Assembly: GCA_034509735.1 (NCBI GenBank)
Contig: JACGWO010000007.1
Location: 19,372,046 to 19,436,045 of the forward strand
From: Sesamum alatum
Taxonomy: Eukaryota > Streptophyta > Magnoliopsida > Lamiales > Pedaliaceae
Length of the DNA: 64,000 bases
Direction of reading: 5' to 3'
Within the stretch, counting starts at the first letter, position 1; each line of letters begins with the position of its first letter. The notes beneath the pieces are model-generated. The model searched no databases, was not told the origin of the DNA, and worked only from the letters and a program-made list of their open reading frames with translations. The position numbers and the translations under genes are program-made. Below, piece after piece: positions 10,311 through 21,240 of the stretch.

Positions 10311-11981
10311 CGATGTAAGGGGCATAGATCTATATGTTTGGCATGATCTACTTGCTTTTAAATGGCTTTATTGGCATGTTAGATTATATAAATATATGAA
10401 TAACATGATGATTCAATTGTTTGGATTTAATGGACTTTTGGCATGCTTAATTTTGTTAGATTGGATCTAAAATTGCATGCTTATTTTCAGAACAATATTA
10501 ATGTTATTGTGCTGAAACAGTTTTGAAAAAAAAAAAAAAAAAATTTGGGATCGGTCGGCAGCGGCCCGCGCACAGTGCGCAGCCGGCCGCTGCCAGCGCG
10601 CGGCACAGAGCGCGCGCGGGCGCTGCCCTATGCGCGCAGGCGGCCGGCCAGCACAACGGCTGGGCCGTTTTGTGCCGTTTTTCGATTTTTTTCGAAAAAT
10701 TTGATTTTCTGTATTTTCTGCACGATATTCTGAAAATATGTTAATTTTGTATTTTTGATTTTGGGATAATTGGATTATTCCTTGAATTAAATTCGCTTAA
10801 TTAATTTTGGATTAATACATGCATTGGATGCATTGTTTAAAATGTCCATTAAATTTAAAATTTGAATTTTGCATATTATTTGTATATTTATGCTTTTGTG
10901 ATGTTGGACATCACTTGGGTATTTGGAATATCCATTGGTTATTTATGCATGATTATTTGGAATAATTATGTTATGTGAGCTGATGGAATCAACATGGGAT
11001 GATCACAAGAGCCCTAGACCTTATGTATGGATGAATGTATGATCATTTATTTTTCTGTTGGGTGGGGCCTGCGTGCCTCTTGTTTTTGGGACTATCATCT
11101 CCCGTATTTTCAGCCTCATGATGTTAAGGCTTGTTTTCTTTATTACCGATGTATTACTTTCAGTTGTAATGAGAGTAGATAGGAATGGTGAGGTTTCAAT
11201 TTTAACAAGCAATTGGAGTCGGAGACCCCAAGGAGGAGCATCAAGGCGTGAAACAAGAAGCACTTCAAGGCCCATTGGAATGACAATGGGTTTATTATTA
11301 GTAATAATTTAGGACCACCCTAGACAGACCATAGACTCACTGCGGGCTCAGTGGGTCGCATAGGTTGGGCTTGTGATCATCCTAACAGGGGTATGTTATG
11401 TTTTCTGCATGCGGCGTATTTATTTATCTTTTTAAATATTGGATATTTATGCATGCTAAAACACAATAATGTGATGTGGTCTCGGTCATACACAAACTCT
11501 CATTTGGTTAGACCAAATTAAATATTAGGCCCAGAACGGACTTGGATCAAAATGGTATTTTGGTCTGTCCGAGCCTTCCATCCACAGCAATGTGGTGAGG
11601 AAGCTACCACTACCCAAGTGTGGTCTCACTAGTCGTGGCACACTTGGACTAGGGGAAAGCTGCACTATTGTTGTGAACAAAAAGACTGCGCTTGTTGTTT
11701 CCCTGTCTCACGAGTCGTGGGGGCGACAGTTTGAGGCATGATTTGGTTGATGGGTCGGGCCCAACACTGAGTAACATGGTTCGCTTGGAGTCCTCGGGAC
11801 CATGTGAATAGGTGAGGCAAAATATCTTGGGAATCTCATTGGATGAGAATGATATTGGATATCTCCACAAGGTCTTCTTCATGTGAATCGTAAAAGCGGG
11901 GCATGGAGATTACGCTTGTGGATCCCAAGCCCACTAGGAAATGGTTTCCCGAAACTCCGTTTGAGAAATGGTGGACTTTCG

Positions 11982-11989
11982 TATAAATA
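11982..11989 (+). promoter_or_regulatory. Internal TATA box upstream of A gag
   Basis: TATAAATA 105 bp before the ATG at 12087, in the context ttcgtataaatagtagg that G, I and B share. It is not in the LTR. Its position would give a short 5' UTR for a gag transcript; activity is inferred. Confidence 0.5.
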
Positions 11990-12059
11990 GTAGGAGGGTT
12001 AAAGACTAAAAGACCAAGTCTTCAACTTGAACAATAATATTACCATCATCTGCTAATTT

Positions 12060-12084
12060 CTGCTTTACATTTTCATTAATGTAG
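12060..12084 (+). promoter_or_regulatory. Splice-acceptor-like site directly before A gag
   Basis: A T-rich tract ending in ttaatgtag, with the gag ATG only two bases later. A candidate donor caaag/gtaacgg lies in the 5' LTR at about 10066-10075. Together they would remove the whole leader including PBS and GC island from a subgenomic Gag mRNA. Confidence 0.4.
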
Positions 12085-12086
12085 AT

Positions 12087-13158
12087 ATGTCTAAGAACCC
12101 GTCAACCATGATTCTTGAGACTAACAAATTCAACGGAACGAACTACTCGGACTGGCTGAGAAACCTGAGGATTATCCTCGGTTTCGATAACCAAGGCTAC
12201 GTCTTGGACGAGCCGCCACCGAGCGACTTACCGGAGGGGTCCACGCCTGAAGAACGTTTGACATTCGAGAAATGGCATGAGGACAACCGAAAAGTACGCA
12301 GTATCATACTGGCTTCGATGTCTAACGACATCCAGAAGCAGTATGAGAGGCTGGACAACGTCTCCGCCAATAATGCTCTGCATGAACGAGGTTTATGCAG
12401 TTCCGGATAGGCATATTAGATATGCCGCCACAAAAGCATTCTTTGGCACCAAGCTCGCTGAAGGAGCGTCTGTACAGAGTCATGGGGTGAAGATGCTCTC
12501 CCTAGTGGAGAAACTCGAGGACCTTAAAGCTGGGCTTAACAATGACACGTACATTGACGTGATCCTCCAGTCGCTTCCTCCATCCTATGACCTATTTGTT
12601 GTAAACTACAACATGAACGGACTTGAGAAGTCTATTCATGAGTTGATCAACATGCTGGTCCAATACGAGGCAACGACCCACAAGTCGGCGCCGGCGGTAT
12701 TGATAGGAGAGGCTTCAACCTCCAAGGCGAATGGCAAGAGGGCCGGACGCTGGAAGAGGAAGAAGGGCAAAGGGAAGACGGTTGTGGCCCCTGCTCACGC
12801 TCCGGGCGTCCCTGTTGCTCCGGTTGGACCGAGCAAAGGGAAAGGGAAGGCCCTTGGTTCTCAGCAGTCCAAGGCAAATGATGTCTGCATGCATTGCCAA
12901 GGGAAAGGGCATTGGAAGAGGGAGTGCCCACAACTCCTCTCCAACCCAAGTGTGTTTGTGGTTGAAGTTAATATGATTACTAATTCTGCTTCATGGGTAT
13001 TCGATACCGGGTGTGGTGCTCACATCTGCAATGATCTGCAGGCACTGCAAAGAAGCAGAAGGCTAACCAAGGATGAGATGATCCTGAGGCTAGGCGATGG
13101 CAAGGCCGTTGCTGCGGAGGCCGTAGGATCACTAGAGTTAGCCATTAGTAGTCATTAG
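12087..13158 (+). pseudogene. Element A gag and protease, frameshifted
   Basis: It starts at ATG 12087 (MSKNPSTMILETNKF...). Residues 1-98 or so match the Gag core of G and I; a frameshift near 12370-12395, where the segment around SIMARLKDC is altered, moves the frame by +1. The second frame continues with YAVPDRH, the conserved LVEKLEDLKAGL and YIDVILQSLPPSYD blocks, a basic linker, and a CCHC knuckle CMHCQGKGHWKREC (about 12885-12926). The retropepsin site DTGCGAHIC follows at about 13003. A second frameshift near 13150 ends it at 13158, apparently from a small deletion in the segment that reads ISDSI-like elsewhere. Gag would build the particle and bind RNA, and protease would process it. 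The damage is post-insertional or inherited; I cannot tell which from this copy alone. Confidence 0.9.
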
Positions 13159-14100
13159 GATTGTACTGAACGATTGTTTCTATGTACCTAGCATGATTAA
13201 AAACATTGTTTCCATCTCGGTCCTTGATAAGGAGGGATATGAATTTACCATCAATAAAAACGGTTTTTTCATTATCAAAGATGGTATTTCTCATCTGCTT
13301 GGTACATTGGTCAACGGTCTGTACATACTTCAACAGTCTAATTGGATTATAACTGCAGAACACAAACGAAAACGTGATGATCATAATAACGCACAGATAT
13401 GGCATGCGAGGTTAGGTCATATCTCTAAAGATAGGATAAGAAGGTTGGTAGACTCAAAGAGTCTACAAATAGACGATTTGGACAACCTACCGACCTGCGA
13501 ATCCTGTCTAAAGGGAAAGATGACCAAGAAACCCTTTGTTGGACAAAGTACGCTAGCCAGTGGTCTGTTGGATTTGATCCATACAGATGTCTGTGGTCCA
13601 CTAAATACTCAGGCTAGAGGTGGATACTCGTACTTCATAACCTTTACCGATGATCACTCACAGTATGGTTATGTTTACCTGATGAGGTACAAGTCGGAAG
13701 CCTTTGGAAGGTTTAAGGAATACAGACTTGAAGTAGAGAACCAAACCGGTCGAAAGATCAAAGCCCTTCGATCGGACCGAGGTGGAGAGTATTTGAGTGG
13801 TGAGTTTACTGATTATCTAAAAGAGAATGAGGTTCTCTCTCAGTAGACCCCTCCTGGAACACCGCAGCTTAATGGTGTGTCTGAAAGGAGGAATCGGACC
13901 TTGTTGGACATGGTCCGATCCATGATGAGTTTTACCGAACTACCCCTTTCCTTCTGGGGATACGCTCTTGAGACGGCGGCCAAAGTTTTGAACTTGGCGC
14001 CATCTAAAAGGATATCCCAGACGCCATATGAGATATGGCATGGCAAGCCTGCCTCCTACAAATACTTGAAAGTGTGAGGTTGCCCCGCATATGTCAAGAG
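13159..14100 (+). pseudogene. Element A integrase, with two nonsense changes
   Basis: The frame from about 13160 carries the pre-integrase zinc motif (HARLGH ... CESC, about 13404-13510) and the integrase core with its first catalytic Asp in HTDVCGP (about 13580), the second in RSDRGGEY (about 13775) and the catalytic Glu in GVSERRN (about 13876-13896). Two TGG codons have become stops: TAG at 13844-13846 (before TPPGTPQ) and TGA at 14075-14077 (in LKVWG). The frame is otherwise open, so decay is by point mutation. Integrase would insert element cDNA into chromosomes. All three catalytic residues survive even though the protein cannot be made full length. Confidence 0.9.
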
Positions 14101-15268
14101 ATTAGTGGGAGATAAACTGGACTCGTGGTCTAGTTTATGCAGGTTCATCGACTATCCGAAAGAAACTGCGGGGTATTATTTCTATGATCCCTCCGAGCAA
14201 AAGGTTTTTGTCTCGCGAAACGCAGTGTTCTTGGAAAAAGGTTTTCCATCGGATAGTCGACGCGATGAGGTACTCCTTGAGGAATCAAGTGAGGTACCCC
14301 AAGAGGCGGCAATGACATCTGAGCCAGTAGTTCCCACTGATATTGTTCCAGTCCTCCGTAGGTCGGCCAGAGTATCCCATGCACCTGATAGGTATGGATT
14401 TCTGGGCCTAGCCGGTCAGTTGGATAATGATCCAAAGACATACGGAGAAGCGATGTCGGACATCGATTCGGACAAGTGGCTTAAGGCCATGAAATCCGAG
14501 ATGGACTCAATGGGTACAAACAAGGTTTGGACCCTAGTAGATCCACCCAAAGGAGTTAAACCCGTAGAATGTAAATGGGTCTACAAACGTAAGCTTGGAG
14601 CTGACGGGGAGGTTACAACCTTCAAAGCCAGGCTTGTGGCGAAAGGTTATACTCAACGACCTGGGGTCGATTTTGAGGAAACCTACTCGCCCGTAGCAAT
14701 GGCCAAGTCCATTCGGATACTGCTTGCCATAGCAGCATGGTATGACTATGAAATATGGCAGATGGACGTGAAAACGGCTTTCCTCAACGGTTTCGTAGAG
14801 GAAGAGATCTATATGGATCAGCCGGAAGGTTTTACAACTGTTGGAGAGGAGCAGAAGGTCTGCCGTCTCCGAAGGTCCATCTATGGCCTCAAACAAGCTT
14901 CCCGAAGCTGGAACATACGTTTTGATGAAGTCATACAGGGATATGATTTCGTCAAGAACGAGTCCGATCCTTGTGTATACAAGAAGATCAGTGGGAGCTC
15001 ATTTGCGTTTTTGGTGCTTTACGTGGATGACATCTTGCTCATTGGGAACGATGCTAAGATGTTGGGTACCACTAAAGCTTGGTTGTCAACGCAATTCTCC
15101 ATGAAGGATATGGGCAAGGCATCCTACATCCTTGGCATCAAGATCTACAGGGATAGATCTAGAAGGATGTTAGGAGTGGCCCAGTCCTCGTACATTGAGA
15201 AAGTCTTGAAGAGATTCAAGATGGAGAACTCAAAACGAGGATTTTCTTCCTATGAGGCATGGAATTAA
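14101..15268 (+). pseudogene. Element A reverse transcriptase, open domain
   Basis: In the same frame as integrase, this 387-codon stretch is the longest intact reading frame of the element. The first 100 residues are the variable linker. RT begins near residue 140 with KWVYKRKLGADG, continues with KARLVAKGY and the catalytic-region QMDVKTAFLNG (about 14760), IYGLKQASR, and the active-site box YVDDILL (about 15022-15042). It ends out of frame after KRGF because one T was inserted near 15244. This domain copies the RNA into DNA. Within the window it is the best-preserved RT and would be the natural choice for phylogenetic placement. Confidence 0.93.
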
Positions 15269-16000
15269 GTTATCCAAGAAGCAGTCTCCTAAGACTGATG
15301 AGGAGCTTAAAAGGATGTTGGACATCTCCTATGCTTCAGCCGTAGGCAGCATACAGTATGCCGTTCAGTGCACTAGACCTGATGTGGCTTTCGCTTTGAG
15401 CGTAACAAGTCGATATCGGTCGTGTGCCGGGGAGGCACACTGGAGTGCAGTCAAGACTATCCTAAAGTACCTGAAAAGGACTAAGGACATGTTCTTGATC
15501 TACGGTGATGGAGAGTTGATACTGGAAGGCTATAGCGACACTAGCTTCCAGTCGGATGACATGATGCCAAGTCTCAGTCTGGTTTTGTATTTAGACTAAA
15601 TGGTGGCGTGGTTACTTGGAAGGGTTCCAAGTAGGCTACCACGACGGACTCCACCATAGAGTTTTGAATACATAACGGCTTTGGAAGCTGCTACGGAGTG
15701 GTTTTGTTGATGAGCTACATCCAAGGGTTGGATGAAGTACCTAGCATTGCTAAGCCTGTAATTATCTTTTATGATAACAACGGGGAGATAGCGCTAGCAA
15801 AGGAACCGAGATCTCATCACGATCCAAGCATATTCTTAGACGCTACCATCTCTTAGAGAGATGGATAGCAGGAGTGACGTTCGGTTGGACCGAGTCAGCT
15901 CCGCAGAAAACATAGCAGATCCACTTGCTAAGCCCATGTCGCAAGTTGCCCATACTCACCATCTGAATAAGAGGTTTGAGGCCAATGGGTGATTCGCTTT
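15245..16000 (+). pseudogene. Element A RNase H, decayed
   Basis: After the frameshift the next frame reads LSKKQSPKTDEELKRM, VGSIQYAVQCTRPDV and LKYLKRTKD, all typical of the RT-RNase H connection. The catalytic region is damaged: GYSDTSFQS replaces the usual GYSDASFQS and the frame is lost near 15560. Remnants of the later blocks (DNNGE-like at about 15776, AENIADPLAKP-like at about 15910) are recognisable only by switching frames. It ends near 16000, just before the polypurine tract. RNase H would degrade the RNA strand and shape the PPT primer. Confidence 0.85.
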
Positions 16001-16002
16001 AG

Positions 16003-16016
16003 GTCAAGTAGGAGAT
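16003..16016 (+). promoter_or_regulatory. Polypurine tract of element A
   Basis: gtcaagtaggagat immediately before the 3' LTR; J has gtcaagtgggagat at the same position. It is the plus-strand primer site. Confidence 0.85.
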
Positions 16017-18215
16017 TGTTACAATAGGTGACCAGAAAGCCAATAGGTTTGCCGATTTGTAACCTATCTGACAACTTGATGTAAATGTAATATTATTATG
16101 TGATGAATAAGATGAGTGTTCGTCACCAATGGTACCTTCTTTGTTGCGCTCATCTTACATTTGTTAAAATGGTGTTTAACTTATATCACAACAAAGCCCA
16201 CAGACCATGGATAACAATTCGTGCAGTTGGGCCACGTATTGGATGGTGGTCATGAAACCAACTGATTAAGAGTTGGGTCTGAAACGTTCCAAGTCGAGGA
16301 CCTCGAGACAGGGCATCGAGAGTCCTATTGAGACTTGTGTCAAGAGTCGTGTTCATTGGATGAGTGCCGTGTTTCATCGGCGACAGGCGTGGGATGCCTA
16401 CACGATCTTGATGGGTTGGTCGACTGGGGTCGAGCCGACTGGACTGACTCGCGGGGATCATCATATGGAAGCCTTGGAGGCTTGGTCGGTATGGTTGGTT
16501 TTCCCCGGTTCCGATAGTACGGGAGTAATCCTCAGACTTGAGGAATCATGGCAGTCGCGTGCACATGACGACTGTATCTTGGATCTGGTGAGAGGTAATC
16601 ATTCTGTAACATGATTATCATAAGCCTTGTCCAATGCAGTCGGAATGTGTAGCGAGGACGGAGGATTCCAAGAAGAGGATCCGTCCCCTGTCAATATGTG
16701 ACAGAGGTATCTCCTATGCACTCGGAGATACGTTCATGGTGTTTGAAGCTGTGGCCACAGTGGTTGGTCGAACAGGGAATGGTTTCCTGTGTCGACGCAA
16801 TGAAGCATACGTGGTCTCGAGTATTAAGCATAGATGCCTAGTCAAGGATGGGCACCGACGCCCAATTCCATACCCTAGACTAAGGCCGGAATCAGCGCCT
16901 AAATGTTCACGCCAATTCACCTAGTATCTAGTGCCATGGACCGTTGCTAGACGACCACCCATGGTAACGGGCCTTTGTGGGACACGAGCCCAAGTCTAGC
17001 TGAGGGTGAACCTAAAGGGTCACACACAAATCACCGAGGAGGTTGAGAGATCGACTTGGAGTCAATCTCGAAGGATAAAATAAGTAATTGGATTACTTAA
17101 GGGAAAGTCCATTGGATGGACCGACCGATATTGTATCGGGCTTCCATTTAATCGGTAAATTGGATTTTCGATTAAATATGGAATGTTGTGACGTTGAGAC
17201 GTTGGATCTTTTAATTGGATTCAAAGATCAACAGGAATAATTTAAATGGACATTAAATTGGATTTAATGTTGGGTTCGCCGTAATTGGATTACGATAAAA
17301 CCCGGTCCGTTAAATTATATCCGAGAGGAGAAATAATTCCTATTTTGGAATAGGAAGAAGTTGGACTTCTTCCCTTAATTAAACATGGCCGACATGCTCC
17401 CTTGGAGGAAGCAAAATCAGCCATGTTTCATGCTAGGTGGTATGTTGACTTATCTCTTTTGGAAAGAGACAAATCAACTCCAATCAAGCTCTTCCCTTTT
17501 GGTATGATTTGATCATACCATAAATTTTGGTAGGCTTGATTGAAGAAGTAATGGTGATTGATTGGAATGAATCTAGACATCATTGGATGAACCTAGACAC
17601 ATTCCAATAATCACATTAATTATTTATATATATTAGAATATACAACACCAAGCATAAGTGATTCATTATTCATCTTTTTCTAGGAAAAAGAGAAGACAAA
17701 AAAAAATCCTCTCCTCTCTCTCAATTTTCGTGCTCTCTCCCTCTCTTACACTTGTGTTCTTCACTTGATTTTGAATCAAGAAGAAGAACAAAGTAAGTTT
17801 AAGAGAACACTAATTCATAGTGTTCTTCTCTTAAACCGATTCCTTCCTAAACCCGTTCTTTTCTAGCAAGAAGAACGTGTGTTTCTTCCGGTGTGGTGTG
17901 GATCACCTTTGGAGAATCCATACGTTTGGATTTCATGAGCATTCCGGAGAAGGAACAACGCTAGTAGCCGGGAGCATACGCTAAACAATCAAAGGTAACG
18001 GTTTATTACGCTTTGATTGATTTGATTTATATATCTATGCCCTATGTGCTTAAATATATGTTTTAATATTTACATATCCTACATCGAACGTCCGGTTGAG
18101 CACCCAAGGGTACACCCCTTGGGATTCGCGTATTTTGAATTTGATTTAAATTTACGCACAATTTCTCGCTTTCTCGCTTCCGCTCGTGCTCCCGGGCGAA
18201 TCTGCTTGTCCTTCA
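16017..18215 (+). repeat. 3' LTR of element A
   Basis: 2199 bp, begins TGTTACAATAGGTGACC and ends cttgtccttca. It aligns with the 5' LTR with scattered substitutions and a 34-bp deletion near 16880. After 18215 the sequence turns into MULE transposase coding sequence on the minus strand. Confidence 0.92.
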
Positions 18216-19631
18216 CATACACCTTCAAGCAGGTCTCCACCCTGTAGCGTTGGTGTGTGTAGTTTTCTATGTTCTCTCCTTGACAGAAAGTAGCACTAAT
18301 AGCATGTTTACAAAGAATATCACTCAAGTCCCATTTCCTACACCCACAAGTTGCATTATCCAAATCCATATTGTATGGATTCCCATCCAAGCATCAACTC
18401 TGGTAATGCTTATCATCAGATTTGATAGGAATGCAATCTCCAAGTTTAAAATGTTGATGTTTGAATCCAGGTGCCTAACACAAAATCTATGCTCTACGTT
18501 TGGAAAAAGTTCTTGTAATGCACCCACCAACCCTTTTATTTATCGGACATAAAAGTCATAGGACCACATTCATCTATACGCAAATCCATTTTGAGCAAAG
18601 TCAAAAAGTAATCCCATGTGTCCGTATTCTCCTTCATAACCACAACATAACAAATAGGGAAGAAATTATTTTTTGGGGTCAATAGAAACAGCAGATAACA
18701 AGACTCCCCCAAATACTCCCTTCAAATGACACCCATCGACACAAATGATAGGTCTATAACCATTCAAGTAATTCAACTTTAATACTTGAAGACAAACATA
18801 AAATCTATCAAACATGTTTTGCTCCCCTTCCTGATAAGTCCCTAGTATCACAGTAGACTCAGGTTGCTTCTTTTTATCTCATCAACATAGTCCCACAACA
18901 AGGCATATTGTTTGGTAAGACTAACCTCAAGGGTAAGTAATGTAAGTCTTTTGGCTCTTGCAGCCTGATTTCTTGTATGTTGCATCTTATCTCCTTAATT
19001 GCATTTATCCTGAATCCCTTAATCCCTTTCTTTGGGCCAGTTTTGAATTTATGCATATATTTCTTCGAGAGCCATGTTGAGTTCATATTCTTGACATAAA
19101 AAGTGATGTTATATGTGTTATTAGGGACATAATCCTTAATTTGATATGTACATTCACCCTTCAAGACACAAGCATGAACTCTCCACATACATTCTTTATA
19201 AACACATTTTGCATGCGATCGCTCCTTGTCAATTTTTGCAATATTTATGCTTCTTTTGCTTTTGATGGCGTGAGATTGGATGCATGTCTCAATTCATTAC
19301 TATTGCTAAAAATCATACCCAAAGTAAATGTGGGTTCAAAGAAACATGATGAATTTAATACAGGAAAAGTGTCTCCCTGTTTCCCTTCTCCATCTGGATC
19401 TTTATCACTTGGTAATTTATCCCCACTACCCATAATGTTTTTGTCTCCGGACCAGTCAATATCAGTGTCCTTAACCCTGGCCCCTTCAATATCATATGTA
19501 CCCTCAATCCCCTCACCATGATCTCCCTCCTCATTTTGTACACTATCTGCATCATTTTCTTCATCTATTCCATATTCACATTCACTATATGTATCTTCAA
19601 GTAGTGAAGAGGCTTTCAAGGTCCAATCCAC
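18216..19631 (-). pseudogene. MULE (MuDR-type) transposase pseudogene
   Basis: Reading leftward from 19631: an acidic N-terminal region (ECEYGIDEENDADS...), then TLGMIFSNSNELRHA, and the zinc-binding block WRVHACVLKGECTYQIK (about 19180-19140) with KYMHKF. The catalytic-domain signature IICVDGCHLKGVFGG is at about 18755-18705, followed by LLSAVSIDPK. FPNVEHRFCVRHL lies near 18500, and finally a SWIM zinc finger CGCRKWDLSDILCKHAISA (about 18355-18300). These are hallmarks of plant Mutator transposases. Many frameshifts and stops separate the blocks, and the stretch between the VRHL helix and the SWIM finger is largely missing. The 3' LTR of element A abuts its C-terminal side, so A probably inserted into this gene. 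No terminal inverted repeats were found. Confidence 0.85.
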
Positions 19632-19635
19632 TATG

Positions 19636-19950
19636 CCAAAGTTGAAACGTGTTGAGAAGAAGCTTATGGATTCGAAGGAATAAAGGACGAACTTGTGTGC
19701 TACTCTGAAGGGAGAAAAGCAACTTTTTCATAGTGCTCAAGCTGAAGTTCGTGAAATTGTGGAAGAAATTGCAGCGCTTGAGAAAGCAACCCCCCTCAAT
19801 GATGAAAATGGTTGTGAGTTTGGAGGCTTTACGAACAAATTTGGAAGTCCTCAAGGAAGATTTGAAAAACTTGAGTCTCTTTGCTTGATATTTTTTAGGA
19901 CCTTTTATCTTGTTGCATTTGATTCCCTTTTCTTTTATTCTAAGTCATGA
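19636..19950 (+). pseudogene. Coiled-coil ORF fragment, antisense to the gypsy remnant
   Basis: The plus strand has a helix-forming Glu/Lys-rich stretch (KRVEKKLMDSKE, one stop, then LCATLKGEKQLFHSAQAEV, REIVEEIAALEKA) ending at the stop at 19948. Some Tat-type Ty3/gypsy elements are known to carry an extra ORF between pol and the 3' LTR on the opposite strand. This position, just downstream of the pol C-terminus at 20330-20480 (minus), fits that. Its left side merges with the MULE remnant and its start is lost. Assignment is inference from position and coiled-coil character. Confidence 0.35.
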
Positions 19951-20329
19951 ACTCCGATATTTTTTGAGTTATATAATAGAAATTATTCTTTTTTTTTCTA
20001 TCTTCCAATATTTGAGCATGTTTGAATACTTCCCATATCGGTGAATTCATATAAGAAATAAAATTCATTTATATGTTATGATTGAGCTTAGAAATATCTA
20101 GGCTGCCTACATACCTCATCAAGAGGATCAAGTCAATACGTAGTTCAAGGGTACAAAATATTTGTCTGGAGAGAGGAGGGTCGTTCACAGTTTATACTCA
20201 TACGAGTCAGGAGTTTTTTTTTTATTTTCTTTTTTTCAAGTTCTTTTCTTTTTTCATTTCTTTTATTTTTTCTCAGGTGTAGTATCGCTTCAAGTTTTTC
20301 AAGTTTTTCAAGTTTTTTTCTTTCTGTTT
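19951..20329 (-). other. Ty3/gypsy 3' untranslated region remnant
   Basis: On the minus strand this follows the integrase C-terminus. It holds repeated gaaaaacttgaa words (20285-20320), an A-rich run (20200-20280) and a block containing taggcagcctagatattt with ttgacttgatcctcttgatg (20095-20140). I recognise that block as typical of the region between pol and the 3' LTR in several plant Tat-like elements. No 3' LTR is identifiable. Confidence 0.5.
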
Positions 20330-20480
20330 ATTAGGCGTATCCTCAAATCGACTTCAACAATCAGCTTGTATGCTCCATTTGTGTAAACCTCTTTGACAAC
20401 ATACGGACCATCTCACTTTGGCAAGAACTTGTTGTTCGTTTTGTGCATTGTGATTATCAACCCAATGATTTGTTCATGCA
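20330..20480 (-). pseudogene. Ty3/gypsy polyprotein C-terminus (end of integrase)
   Basis: The minus strand reads NNKFLPK, one stop in place of the expected Trp, then DGPYVVKEVYTNGAYKL and a decayed end. This matches the chromodomain-less integrase tail of plant gypsy polyproteins (KxxPKWDGPYVxxEVYxxGAYK). It lies only a few hundred bases from protease-region remnants of the same element, so RT, RNase H and most of integrase are missing. Confidence 0.65.
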
Positions 20481-21240
20481 CATGAGCTATGGTATTTGAA
20501 GACTCATCGTGTTTTTCATCGATGCTGATATAGTTAGATGACGCCACACTTTCTCTATCATTCTCACGTCATATTGAGCTTGTGTGAAGATCGTGGTTTG
20601 TATTTCAACCTTCAAAACTATGCCACATGATATTGCCAAGGTTGTGTGACGTCTCATTCTCGAAGGAATCAAGCTTATGAGCTTTTATGTATATGAGGAT
20701 TTGACATTTTTCTTCGAATGTGCGGCCACCTTGAACATGTCTTTCTTTCAACACAACACTCTTCTCCGTGGACCATGTCTATCGAAGACAGGTCGATTGT
20801 TGGTTTCTCCACGCATCATTCTTTTATGTGCGTTAAGTTTATGGAAGACAGATTCTCGTAGGTTTCCTTCCCTTTTGTCATCCTCAGTTCAAGAGCACTC
20901 TTCAGAGACGTAATTGTTGTTGACCATCTTTATGGTGATGCGGATAGGCTTAGGAGGGGTAAAACCAGGACCTACACACGAATCTTGAATTGCACATCCC
21001 TTTTTCTTCGACGTCACTTGGGTAGCATTGATGTACTTGTTTACCATCGACTTTCGGGGGGAGTTTCCCTAAAGTCACCCCTTATTGTAGATTATATCCG
21101 GCTTTGACAAGAAGTCTGTAGGCTTTGAGGTCAAAATGTTTTGCAGTTTTTAGATCTAAAGGCTCTCCATGCTCCGCTTTTGGTCCTTAAGATGGTCGCA
21201 TGAACTCTTTGAGTAGTTGAGTTGTCCTTACATCAAGATT
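20481..21240 (-). pseudogene. Ty3/gypsy gag-pol linker region, heavily decayed
   Basis: Fragments on the minus strand in several frames: a basic IPSRMRRHTTLAIS motif (about 20670-20630) of the kind found before protease in plant gypsy polyproteins, and a KAYRLLVKAGYN-like motif near 21130-21095. Many stops. No protease active site was found, so this is a pseudogene with internal deletions. Confidence 0.5.

Larger units (their letters stand above)
10311..12086 (+). other. Long untranslated leader of element A with GC island
   Basis: 1.8 kb without a credible ORF. A GC-rich island of roughly 115 bp lies at 10550-10665. Further on come gatcacaagagccctagacc (10999), gaccatagactcactgcgg (about 11327), a CACGAGTCGTG motif at 11709-11719 with a variant copy near 11628, a conserved stretch gtggatcccaagcccact (about 11918), and near the gag start a TATA box and an acceptor-like site. 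The same order recurs in the leaders of I, J, G and B. Confidence 0.8.
8066..18215 (+). mobile_element. Element A: nearly complete Ty1/copia retrotransposon
   Basis: Order on the plus strand: 5' LTR (8066-10290), PBS (10293-10310), long leader with GC island, Gag-PR-IN-RT-RNaseH pseudogene (12087-16000), polypurine tract (16003-16016), 3' LTR (16017-18215). This order, with integrase before RT, defines Ty1/copia. The 5' LTR lacks roughly the first ten bases and no matching 5-bp duplication flanks the element, so the left boundary was altered after insertion. The reading frame is broken by several frameshifts and stops, so it is non-autonomous now. Confidence 0.92.
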
